Position numbers and translations under genes: made by a program. 32,252 bases of DNA from Acidiferrobacteraceae bacterium (GTDB taxonomy: Bacteria > Pseudomonadota > Gammaproteobacteria > Arenicellales > UBA868). This document shows positions 7,422 through 15,579 of the stretch, piece by piece. Numbering within the stretch: position 1 is the first letter of the stretch; every line of letters starts with the position of its first letter. Below the pieces are notes generated by a model. That model saw nothing but the letters and a program-made list of their open reading frames with translations. It was not told the DNA's origin and searched no databases. The DNA lies in contig PBJL01000039.1 of NCBI GenBank assembly GCA_002721105.1, forward strand, positions 1-32,252, in the 5' to 3' direction.

Positions 7422-8721
7422 TTCCGTCAACTTCATCAGGTTTAAATAAATACTTAACATCATAAATTACATGGTTTTCCTTCGCATAATTTCTTATATT
7501 TGCAATACCCATGTCTTTAAACTGCTGGTGAGCTACTGCTAAAACGATTGCATCATAAGTATTTGTATTCAATTCTGAAACTAGATTGATGCTGTATTCA
7601 GACATAATTTTCTCCTGGTCTACCATTGGATCATATACATCAACATGACATCCAAACGTATCTAATTCACTAATTATATCAATAACCCTAGTATTCCTTA
7701 TATCTGGACAGTTTTCTTTAAAAGTGAATCCTAGAATTAGTACTTTTGCATTAAGAACAGAAATTCTTTTTTTTGCCATTATTGTTATAACTTCATCTGC
7801 TATATTAAAGCCCATTTTGTTATTTGTCTCTCTCCCAGAAAGTATAAGCTTAGGGTAATAACCTGAATTGATAGCCTTGTAAGCTAAATAATATGGATCA
7901 ACACCTATACAATGCCCACCTACTAGCCCTGGTGAAAATGGATTAAAGTTCCATTTTGTTGATGCAATCTTCAAAATTTCTTCAGTATCAATAGATAATT
8001 TCTTGAAAATTAATGAAAACTCATTAATCAAAGCAATATTTACGTCTCTTTGAGTGTTTTCAATCACTTTTGCTGCTTCTGCTATTTTAATTGAAGAAGC
8101 TCTAATTGTTCCTGTATTAAGTATTGAATTATACAAATCATCTATAACCTCCAAAGCCTCTGTTGTTGAAGCTGAAGTAACCTTTATGATTTCTTTAAGA
8201 CTCCTTTCTTTATCTCCAGGGTTTATTCTCTCTGGGCTATAACCACAATAAAATCCATTTTTATTAGTATTCTTGTTCTTCTCATGGATATACATAAGCC
8301 CAGATTTTTTTTCTAAAATTGGTACACAGTATTCCTCAGTTGCACCAGGATACACTGTTGATTCAAAAACAACGATGTCATTAGGCTTCAAATATGTTCC
8401 AACGGTTAGGCAAGCCTTTTTTAAGCTCTCTAAGTCAGGTTGTGAGTTTATGTCCAGAGGTGTAGGTACAGTAACAATGAAAATATTAGAAGATGATAAA
8501 TCTCTCTCATCAGATGTTAAAGCAAGCATTGAAGACTTAACAAACTCAGCACTGTCTACTTCAAGTGTCGTGTCATTATTTTTATTGAGTTCTTTTATTC
8601 GGGTCTGATTGATGTCAAATCCTACAGTACTAAATACCTTACCAAACTCTATCGCAAGTGGAAGACCTACATAACCTAGACCTATTATTGCTATGTTTAG
8701 TTCTTTATCTTTAATATTCAA
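7414..8721 (-). CDS. UDP-N-acetylhexosamine 6-dehydrogenase (TviB/WbpO-type)
   Basis: A 435-residue nucleotide-sugar dehydrogenase, the normal family length. It has the Rossmann GLGYVG (14-19), FESTVYPG (119-126), ENTQRD (221-226) and the catalytic cysteine C271 in GGHCIGVDPYYL (268-279). The whole chain closely resembles Salmonella TviB, which oxidises UDP-GlcNAc twice to UDP-GlcNAcA; WbpO does the same on UDP-GalNAc. The start is a TTG at 8721: no in-frame Met precedes the Rossmann fold, and a strong Shine-Dalgarno (AAAGGGGA) sits just upstream. It is a single leftward gene with its own 5' gap, transcribed divergently from a glycosyltransferase. The product would supply a HexNAc-uronic acid to the glycan. 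Confidence 0.92.
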   Translation of the reverse strand: MNIKDKELNIAIIGLGYVGLPLAIEFGKVFSTVGFDINQTRIKELNKNNDTTLEVDSAEFVKSSMLALTSDERDLSSSNIFIVTVPTPLDINSQPDLESLKKACLTVGTYLKPNDIVVFESTVYPGATEEYCVPILEKKSGLMYIHEKNKNTNKNGFYCGYSPERINPGDKERSLKEIIKVTSASTTEALEVIDDLYNSILNTGTIRASSIKIAEAAKVIENTQRDVNIALINEFSLIFKKLSIDTEEILKIASTKWNFNPFSPGLVGGHCIGVDPYYLAYKAINSGYYPKLILSGRETNNKMGFNIADEVITIMAKKRISVLNAKVLILGFTFKENCPDIRNTRVIDIISELDTFGCHVDVYDPMVDQEKIMSEYSINLVSELNTNTYDAIVLAVAHQQFKDMGIANIRNYAKENHVIYDVKYLFKPDEVDGRL

Positions 8722-8912
8722 TTTTTCCCCTTTATCTAAAATTGTTTTAGTAGCAAGATTAACACTAAATATTTTCTCTACTAAGAATTAGCTACCCATA
8801 GATTTTTCCATTCTGACCGACTTATCTAGCATAGATGTTAATATTATTATTGATATTTTTCACTCACTTAATCTATCATGAGCTAACGTTATTTCTTTGC
8901 ATAATAAATCCC

Positions 8913-10109
8913 ATGGCTAATTATTTTATAAGTAGATACTTCTATCCTGATGAATCATCTGCCAATGCCTTGTTGCTTGATCTTACAAATAAGTTATCAA
9001 AAGAAAAAATAGAGGTTAATGTTATAACATCAAATAATCTTAGCAATAACAATGTAAAGCTTCAAAAAATAGAGCAACTCAATGACATAAAGATAACTAG
9101 ATTAAGAGCATTTAATAGTAAAAAAACTAAAATCTATACTAGACTTCTTGACTATATTTCTTTTTTAATAAATGCGTCATTTTTTGTTCTATTCAAGATT
9201 AAAAAAGGAGATCTAGTGATATGTTTATCAGACCCTCCTTTTTTATTTGTTTTTATTGCACTGATATGCAAAATAAAAAACATAAAGCAAATCAATTGGA
9301 TTCATGATGTATATCCTGAAGTAGCAGGTGTGGTAGGTGTTAAAATTCCTTTTTCAAATTTACTAAAAAAATCTAGAAATTGGGCAATGAATCATTCAAA
9401 CAAGAATATTTTGATCAGTAAAGAGATGGAGGATTACTTTCTTAAAGAAGGGATTAAGAAAGATTTAATGAGCATCATCTCCAACTGGGCTAGCAAGGAA
9501 GAGCTTTTTCCATTAAAGAAAGTTGATAATAAGCAGTACTATAATTATGCCAACAAAGAAGACTTTATTATCAGTTATTCTGGAAATATGGGAGTTTTAC
9601 ATGATTTTGATATTTTACTTAAATCTATAGATTTTCTGCAGAAGGATGAAAATATAAAATTTCTATTTTTTGGGTCAGGAAATCAAAAGAGAAAAATTGA
9701 AGAATTTATTAGCTCCAATAATTTAAATAATATAAAAATGCTCCCTTTTCAGGATAGGCAAATCTTGAATATGACATTAAACATTCCAGATATACATCTT
9801 ATTACTCTTAAAAAGAATGTGAGTCCATTTGCATTCCCCAGTAAAATCCATGGGATCACCGCTGTCGGGAAACCATTAATATTTATTGGAGAAAAAAGCT
9901 GTGAGATGTTTAAGATAGTTCAGAGAAATGAACTTGGGTTCTCAGTAGAAAATCATAATCTTGATGAGCTTATTGAAGTCATTTATTTATTGAAATCAAA
10001 TAACATTTTGAGATCAAAAATCGCTAAAAATTCAAGAGAGTATTTTTTATCTAATTTCGAATACTCTCTTTCTTATAATAAGTGGAATTCTGAAATTTTA
10101 AACATTTAA
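8913..10109 (+). CDS. Glycosyltransferase family 4 (WbuB/WcaI-like)
   Basis: A 398-residue GT-B protein. Starting at the ATG at 8913, the chain begins with the expected first beta strand (ANYFISRYFYPDESS). An in-frame ATG at 8835 would add 26 mainly hydrophobic residues that family members lack, so it is not preferred; neither start has a clear ribosome site. Motifs: WIHDVYPEV (129-137), like the DLYPE segment of WcaI/WbuB, SGNMG (223-227) opening the C-terminal domain, and a donor-binding segment PSKIHGITAVGKP (309-321). It probably adds a HexNAc-type residue to the lipid-linked glycan on the cytoplasmic face. Donor and acceptor unknown. Confidence 0.85.
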   Translation: MANYFISRYFYPDESSANALLLDLTNKLSKEKIEVNVITSNNLSNNNVKLQKIEQLNDIKITRLRAFNSKKTKIYTRLLDYISFLINASFFVLFKIKKGDLVICLSDPPFLFVFIALICKIKNIKQINWIHDVYPEVAGVVGVKIPFSNLLKKSRNWAMNHSNKNILISKEMEDYFLKEGIKKDLMSIISNWASKEELFPLKKVDNKQYYNYANKEDFIISYSGNMGVLHDFDILLKSIDFLQKDENIKFLFFGSGNQKRKIEEFISSNNLNNIKMLPFQDRQILNMTLNIPDIHLITLKKNVSPFAFPSKIHGITAVGKPLIFIGEKSCEMFKIVQRNELGFSVENHNLDELIEVIYLLKSNNILRSKIAKNSREYFLSNFEYSLSYNKWNSEILNI

Positions 10110-10147
10110 GTTATAAAATACCTTATTTAAGATAAATATAATTCATT

Positions 10148-11740
10148 ATGACTGATAAAATTTCGACCTTGATAGAAAGCTATAGTAGTTGGACTATTTC
10201 TTTTGATGCAAGTAATCCGTTAAATACAATTAGTGTCGTCGGTATTGATTCGAATATTATTAACGGAGAGCAAGGATGTATTACTGTTGAGGTGAATCTT
10301 GCTGATTACAAGCATAAGATTATTGATATTTCCACTAGCAGTTTTTTTATTTATTCATCCAACTCTAGATTTCCTATATATTTTCGGGCTGTTAACAACA
10401 AAATAAAGTTAAGCAATATTATTTATAATTTATTTGATGAAAATGAAGTAATCACTATTGACCCCTTTGTAATGTGTCAACAGCTACTGGCAAATTATTC
10501 CAATTATAATTTCTTTAGGCAAATTAAATTACTAGAATATAATGCTAAATATACATTAAATAATAATGATCTTTCTTACGTAGCTTCAACTTTTCAATTT
10601 ATAGAAAATGTATCGGTAGATGAGTGTATTGATGAACTACTGTTGGGATGTGAAAGTATTTTTTCATCAGGTAGAACTATATCTGTACTGCTTTCTGGGG
10701 GGTATGATTCACGGCTTAACTTAGCTATTTCTCTAGAGATGGCTAAGAAATATGGAAATAAAATTACTTTATGGCATGAATATAAAGATGAACAAGAGTT
10801 TGTCTTTTCAAAGAATGTTGCGGAGAGTTTAGGCATCCCATTAAATGTAAAAGATAGAAGCACATTTTCCGAGAGCCTTAACCAGGTGATATTTAATAGT
10901 AATTATATTAGGAATAATGGTCCAACCTATCGTACCAATATACCACGATGGTTTAATTATCTTCATCATATAAAAATGACTGATGAAAATAGTATTATTT
11001 TTGGACATGGTGCTGAGGGGCATAAGGGTAAATATTATAATCAGATCGATACCATTGGTGAAGTTACTAAGGCCTTTGGTGTAGATACTGCTAGTGTAGA
11101 GTATATTGCAAAGGCTTTAGGTTTGGAGGTAAATAATGAATCGCAAATATCTTTGTTTGATAGGCTGCAAAAGCACTCTCAATTTTACCTAGATCTTAGT
11201 TCTAAAATTGATTTTATTCACTATCATGCCTATGTTGCTAATGGCTATGGTGTTCGAACTCATGCCATGTCTCAATATTTTGATATTCCTTTTCCTTTTT
11301 TGGATGAAAAATTTTTATCTTTGGTATTCTCCCTCCCTAGAGAGGATAAAGAAGAATTTAACTTGGTTATTAACATCATTCAGAAACTTCGACCAGAATT
11401 TCTTGATATGCCTTTCATTTCAGCAAACATGAAATCACTGAAGAGTAAGTCATTACGTCAAAAAATTGTACATACTCAGGTCATTCAATCGTTACGAAAG
11501 TTAAAAATGAAATACTTTTATAAGACAAACAATGCTCAAAAAATTACTAAGTCTCAACAAAGTATCCTTAACGAGTTTAATTACATTCCAAAATCTAAAA
11601 TCACATTAGCCCTTAAAAAGATGTTGGATTCTAGAGTATCTACACCTGTTCCATATCTAAGATATGAGCATACACTTCAGTTATATTTATTTCTTAAGTT
11701 GTGTGAAGATGAAAAAAATATCTCATTTGTTTGTAAATAA
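10148..11740 (+). CDS. Asparagine-synthetase-like protein lacking the N-terminal Cys nucleophile
   Basis: A 530-residue protein whose C-terminal half carries the ATP-pyrophosphatase loop SGGYDSR (183-189) of asparagine synthetase-type enzymes. These activate a carboxylate as the acyl-adenylate and transfer an amine. True class II amidotransferases start Met-Cys; this one starts MTDK, so the roughly 150-residue N-terminal domain cannot work as a standard glutaminase. Relatives in O-antigen loci (WbpS) amidate hexuronic acids, and a UDP-HexNAc 6-dehydrogenase lies nearby, so amide or peptide-bond formation on a uronic acid is a reasonable inference. The start at 10148 is the first Met. It converges with the long leftward block, stops 14 bases apart. 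Confidence 0.8.
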   Translation: MTDKISTLIESYSSWTISFDASNPLNTISVVGIDSNIINGEQGCITVEVNLADYKHKIIDISTSSFFIYSSNSRFPIYFRAVNNKIKLSNIIYNLFDENEVITIDPFVMCQQLLANYSNYNFFRQIKLLEYNAKYTLNNNDLSYVASTFQFIENVSVDECIDELLLGCESIFSSGRTISVLLSGGYDSRLNLAISLEMAKKYGNKITLWHEYKDEQEFVFSKNVAESLGIPLNVKDRSTFSESLNQVIFNSNYIRNNGPTYRTNIPRWFNYLHHIKMTDENSIIFGHGAEGHKGKYYNQIDTIGEVTKAFGVDTASVEYIAKALGLEVNNESQISLFDRLQKHSQFYLDLSSKIDFIHYHAYVANGYGVRTHAMSQYFDIPFPFLDEKFLSLVFSLPREDKEEFNLVINIIQKLRPEFLDMPFISANMKSLKSKSLRQKIVHTQVIQSLRKLKMKYFYKTNNAQKITKSQQSILNEFNYIPKSKITLALKKMLDSRVSTPVPYLRYEHTLQLYLFLKLCEDEKNISFVCK

Positions 11741-11754
11741 TCGATACTTTCATT

Positions 11755-12723
11755 TTATTTTTTTTGGGTTAATAACCACTCACATGTAATGCTAACAGCT
11801 TCATCTGTTGGATAAGGAATATCACCACAATAATTTTTTAAAGGTTTAATATCATGCTCCATCGGGGTTAACATATTGTTTAGTCTAAATGTAGTCATTG
11901 GAGGGTTTTTGTAACCAAAAATCTTCAATATATCGCCTAACTTGGCAAGAATTTTAAACACTAGCATAGGTACTTCTTTAACTGGCTTAGTCTTCAAATT
12001 CTTTTGAATATTTTCTGACCATGACTTTAACTCAATTGGCTGATAATCAGCTAGATAAATAGTTTTACCTATCAAGGTGTCATCTAACCTATCTGCAATT
12101 CTACTCAATTGAAAAACCGAATTATATACAAAACCATAAGACCTTTTAACTCTAACCCCCCTAGGATGGACATAAAAACCTTTGCGAATCATATCAAAGA
12201 AATCTCTGTAAGGGGTTGCAAACCATGGACCCCAAATTGATGTTGGGCGCACGATAACCCATGGAAATTTTATATTAGAGCTTCTGACCAATTCTTCACC
12301 AATAACTTTACTTCTTCCATAAGGTGTATTTGGACAGTAATCAACTTCGCTAGACGGTTTATATCCAAGTCGACATACTAGCATCGTTGAGGCAAAGATA
12401 ACAAAATCAAGTGTGCTTAGCTCATTCAAAGCACCAATCAGATTCTCAACCCCTCTAGTATTTACCTCATAGTTACTAACATTTAGACCATTAAAATCCG
12501 TCCTGGCCGCCATATGAAACACAATATTTGGCTTTATCTCTTTAATAACAGAGGTTAATTTATCTTTATCTAATAGATCTACTTTGCGCCATTGATCCAA
12601 ATGTTCAATGTTACGTGGTTGATTAATATCGATATTGAATACTTCATCGCCAATTGACTTATAGTGCTCAATAAGATTTGTACCAATAAATCCCGATCCA
12701 CCAGTAACAAGTATTTTATTCAT
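11755..12723 (-). CDS. NAD-dependent epimerase/dehydratase (extended SDR)
   Basis: A 322-residue protein with the glycine-rich GGSGFIG (8-14), active-site ST at 112-113 and YGRSK (Y135, K139). The C-terminal substrate domain is divergent, so the reaction (4-epimerase, reductase or another SDR chemistry on a sugar nucleotide or other substrate) cannot be fixed. It is the last gene of the leftward block and overlaps the upstream methyltransferase by 8 bases, so it is almost certainly co-translated with it. Its motifs differ from the SDR at 1910: here the loop is ASTMLVC, without the Glu of that protein. Confidence 0.8.
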   Translation of the reverse strand: MNKILVTGGSGFIGTNLIEHYKSIGDEVFNIDINQPRNIEHLDQWRKVDLLDKDKLTSVIKEIKPNIVFHMAARTDFNGLNVSNYEVNTRGVENLIGALNELSTLDFVIFASTMLVCRLGYKPSSEVDYCPNTPYGRSKVIGEELVRSSNIKFPWVIVRPTSIWGPWFATPYRDFFDMIRKGFYVHPRGVRVKRSYGFVYNSVFQLSRIADRLDDTLIGKTIYLADYQPIELKSWSENIQKNLKTKPVKEVPMLVFKILAKLGDILKIFGYKNPPMTTFRLNNMLTPMEHDIKPLKNYCGDIPYPTDEAVSITCEWLLTQKK

Positions 12724-13300
12724 AGGATGCTAACTTTTTTTTAAAAACTCCATAGTAGCAATATTGCTTCATCCGAGAATCCAGCCAGTCCCATTCAATT
12801 GGCATTGCAAATACGTTTTGAACCTTGTATCCACGATTGACAAAAGTTTTTATTAGATCCTGCTTGGAATAATAAACCTCATGATCTGGCGCAGTTGTAA
12901 ATCCTAATGTGCCTGGCACGCCAATAACTAAAATACCATTATCTTTAAGAACTCTGTCCATTTCAGATAATATTGGCTCTGGATCTTCAATATGCTCAAG
13001 AACATTATCCATATTGATGGAGTCAATCTCTTTGTCTTTAAATGGCAGAATGTCAATGTCCATCAACCGAACATCTAAACCTTGAGACTGGCACCATTGC
13101 ACATTATCTGGGTTAATATCCACCCCAATGGTATTTGGTCTAAATTTAACAAATTCTCCAATACCAGGGCCTATATCTAAAGCTATGCCAGTCAAAAATT
13201 TACAGAGCTTAGGATACAGCCAATAATTTCTGTAAATTTTTGACTTAAGTGTTCTTTTTTTTAAGAAATCATGGTACTCATCATAAATAATTTCTTTCAT
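12716..13300 (-). CDS. Class I SAM-dependent methyltransferase
   Basis: A 194-residue single-domain methyltransferase. Motif I is LDIGPGIGEF, followed by the acidic GVDINPDN; NVLEHIEDPEPIL is the motif IV/helix region typical of the Methyltransf_11 family. The ATG at 13300 is preferred over a TTG five codons upstream because GGAG lies nine bases before the ATG. It overlaps the following epimerase gene by 8 bases and follows two glycosyltransferases, so O- or N-methylation of a glycan residue or of the chain end is a reasonable guess. Acceptor unknown. Confidence 0.82.
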   Translation of the reverse strand: MKEIIYDEYHDFLKKRTLKSKIYRNYWLYPKLCKFLTGIALDIGPGIGEFVKFRPNTIGVDINPDNVQWCQSQGLDVRLMDIDILPFKDKEIDSINMDNVLEHIEDPEPILSEMDRVLKDNGILVIGVPGTLGFTTAPDHEVYYSKQDLIKTFVNRGYKVQNVFAMPIEWDWLDSRMKQYCYYGVFKKKLASYE

Positions 13301-13344
13301 ATGTGTTTGCTCCAATATATTGAATGGTGTTTATAAAAATAAAA

Positions 13345-14421
13345 CTAAATACTTTCAACTAATTTTAAATATTTGTCGGATGAACCTTCTTGACGAAAAA
13401 ACTCAGGAAGAAGGTTTTTATACCCATGTTGTAAACTATTCAATTCAATAGCCTTTAACATAGCCGATGGTAATTCTCTATCTTTTTCAAAAAGAACACC
13501 ATTAAAATCACTTTGTATTAACTCAGAATTTCCATCAATTCTCCTCAGAATACAGGGCAACCCTATATACAAAGCCTCCAAAGATGCTCGTGATATCCCT
13601 TCTGACAAAGAAGGAAGTACAAAAATATCTGCCTTAGACATTATTGAATATGGATTCGATAATTCACCATGCATTGTTACTACATCTTGAAGTTTTAAAC
13701 GATAAACTTCGGCTTTAACTTTCTTCAATAAAGGACCGGTTCCAACCATATCAAGCGCCACATTATTACCATTGTCATGTAATTCCTTAATGGCTTGAAT
13801 TAATAACATAGGTTTTTTTCTTGACGAAATGCGACCTACGAACACAAAGCGAGTTTTATTTGATACGGTATCGTTTTCACGCTTTCTATATTTATTTAAT
13901 GATGCCTCATCTATGAAATTTCCTACTATCGAAGGATATTGGTGTGTGAAAAAATTTATTTGTCCAGCCATTGCAGACGTCATTGCAACAACCTTATCAA
14001 ATCTTACGAGCGAAATTAAATGAAGAATTGCTGCAGGGATGCCAATTAATCCATAGTCCATCCTATAAATATTAATTAAATTTCCTCTAATACTCGAACA
14101 GGTGACAGCATATTTAGAACAAAATAAGTTAACTAGGTCTGCTGAAAAACAAAAAGATATAGATGCCACTTTCTTTCTTCCTCCAGCATTAATTAACAAT
14201 TTCTGATACTCTCTTATCTTCCCAAAAATACTCGAAGATAGATTAGATAAACAGATACACTTAACCCTATCATCAATATATGCATTTGGGCCAGGCCCTC
14301 TCTTAATTGCAACTAATGTAACAGTTCTATTATTTGCTAAAGAATTGGCAAGGGCAATTGCCCCCTTAATTGGGCCAGTTGGGCTCAGCGAAGGTATTGT
14401 GATAAAAATATCAGACTTCAT
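13345..14421 (-). CDS. Glycosyltransferase family 4
   Basis: A 358-residue GT-B enzyme. The N-terminal glycine-rich turn (PTGPIKGA) is near residue 14. The C-terminal domain begins VGRISSRKKP (195-204), followed by GTGPL (227-231) and the retaining-GT4 EX7E motif in SLSEGISRASLEAL (E274, E282). It would add one sugar to the lipid-linked repeat unit on the cytoplasmic side. Its start overlaps the stop of the preceding GT by four bases (ATGA), so translation is coupled. Sugar specificity is not predictable. Confidence 0.9.
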   Translation of the reverse strand: MKSDIFITIPSLSPTGPIKGAIALANSLANNRTVTLVAIKRGPGPNAYIDDRVKCICLSNLSSSIFGKIREYQKLLINAGGRKKVASISFCFSADLVNLFCSKYAVTCSSIRGNLINIYRMDYGLIGIPAAILHLISLVRFDKVVAMTSAMAGQINFFTHQYPSIVGNFIDEASLNKYRKRENDTVSNKTRFVFVGRISSRKKPMLLIQAIKELHDNGNNVALDMVGTGPLLKKVKAEVYRLKLQDVVTMHGELSNPYSIMSKADIFVLPSLSEGISRASLEALYIGLPCILRRIDGNSELIQSDFNGVLFEKDRELPSAMLKAIELNSLQHGYKNLLPEFFRQEGSSDKYLKLVESI

Positions 14422-15572
14422 AATGAACGTGCTGCATCAAGAATATTGTTGGCTCGAATCAGCCAAGTATAATTATTTTTATAATCTTTGTGAGCACAAG
14501 CTCCTAAAGAATGGGCAAGTTTCTTATTGCTAAGCAGGATATCTAGTGCAGCAATCCATGATTCACTCTTATTGGGTGGTGCGAGTAATGCGTTCTTTCC
14601 ATTCTTCAAAACTTCACACAAAACTGGCAAGTCGGATGAAATAATTGGAACACCCGTTGCCATATATTCAAACATCTTCATTGGTGACATCCAGCGCGCA
14701 GTATCGTGGTCAGGCACGCCTATTGATACACTTTCCTGGTATGGCATCAATAAAACATCTACTGATTTCATTGCTTGTTGCGCTACCGGATAATGCACGT
14801 GTCCCATATATATTAGATTTGAAAATTGATTTACATTTTTTCGATCATTTATATCTTTCTCATTACCACCAAATAAAAGAAATAAAACATCAGGACGAGC
14901 TTTGGCCATTTGTTCGATTATTTTAACTCCTCGGCCGGTATACAAGTGGCCAAAATAGCCACACACTCCAGTCCAGTCGCCCTCGGCTTGAGGAGCGATT
15001 TGAATCAAGGAATTATGACGCTTTTCTGAAGATATTGGCTCAATTTTTTCAGGTGCTGCATCATGGAGCACCAAGGTTTGTGAAGGCTCTCTATCATGAT
15101 GATGTTTTAAGAGCTCGCTTAGTTTGTTAGAAATTACGATAGTTATGACTCTGTGCTGGATCATTATAAGTCGCTGGATTAGTTTTCGAATTCCTTGTTC
15201 TAGCTGGTGTGTTTCGAAGAGAAGCGGTCGACGTAAAATTACCGCGATTACAAAAGAAGCATAAAGATTACGAGAAAGAATTACATCGGGCCATTTATTC
15301 ATAAATAAATCCCAAAGTGCTAGGAAGGCAATCTTTAGATTGTCGCCTCGGTTAGAACGCCTCCAAAAAGTAACGAGTCGGACCTTATTAAGACTAACGC
15401 CATAAATAGACTCCATAGCTGACTCCAACTGAGTACTTTCTGGCATTTGTCTCTTGGCATACAGTACCACCTCATCAATTGTTTTAATAAATGCATCACA
15501 TTGCATTACAACATGTACAGAATTAGCTGTTCTAGATGGCAAAATAGAAGGTGAAATATAAGCAAGTTTCAT
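14418..15572 (-). CDS. Glycosyltransferase family 4 (higher-G+C gene)
   Basis: A 384-residue GT-B protein. GYFGHLYTGRG (205-215) marks the start of the nucleotide-binding domain and SPMKMFEYMATGVPII (296-311) the donor-binding site with K299 and E302. The N-terminal PSILPSRTANSVHV is a common acceptor-domain start in this family. It is noticeably richer in G+C than most of the window (33 of 60 bases at 14941-15000), suggesting a different origin from the AT-rich genes to its left. Four-base overlap with the next GT; seven bases after the toroid-like gene. Sugar donor unknown. Confidence 0.88.
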   Translation of the reverse strand: MKLAYISPSILPSRTANSVHVVMQCDAFIKTIDEVVLYAKRQMPESTQLESAMESIYGVSLNKVRLVTFWRRSNRGDNLKIAFLALWDLFMNKWPDVILSRNLYASFVIAVILRRPLLFETHQLEQGIRKLIQRLIMIQHRVITIVISNKLSELLKHHHDREPSQTLVLHDAAPEKIEPISSEKRHNSLIQIAPQAEGDWTGVCGYFGHLYTGRGVKIIEQMAKARPDVLFLLFGGNEKDINDRKNVNQFSNLIYMGHVHYPVAQQAMKSVDVLLMPYQESVSIGVPDHDTARWMSPMKMFEYMATGVPIISSDLPVLCEVLKNGKNALLAPPNKSESWIAALDILLSNKKLAHSLGACAHKDYKNNYTWLIRANNILDAARSL

Positions 15573-15579
15573 TTTTATT

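Noticed and set aside
8273..8608. 111-residue rightward open frame inside the nucleotide-sugar dehydrogenase gene
   Set aside because: Antisense to conserved dehydrogenase motifs (including the FESTVYPG segment); no ribosome site or family resemblance.
8835..8912. Extended N-terminus of the glycosyltransferase starting at the ATG at 8835
   Set aside because: The added 26 residues are hydrophobic and precede the normal first beta strand of the family; the ATG at 8913 gives the expected N-terminus.
13301..13315. TTG start five codons upstream for the methyltransferase gene
   Set aside because: The GGAG ribosome site lies inside this stretch at a proper distance from the ATG at 13300, so it is part of the leader rather than coding.
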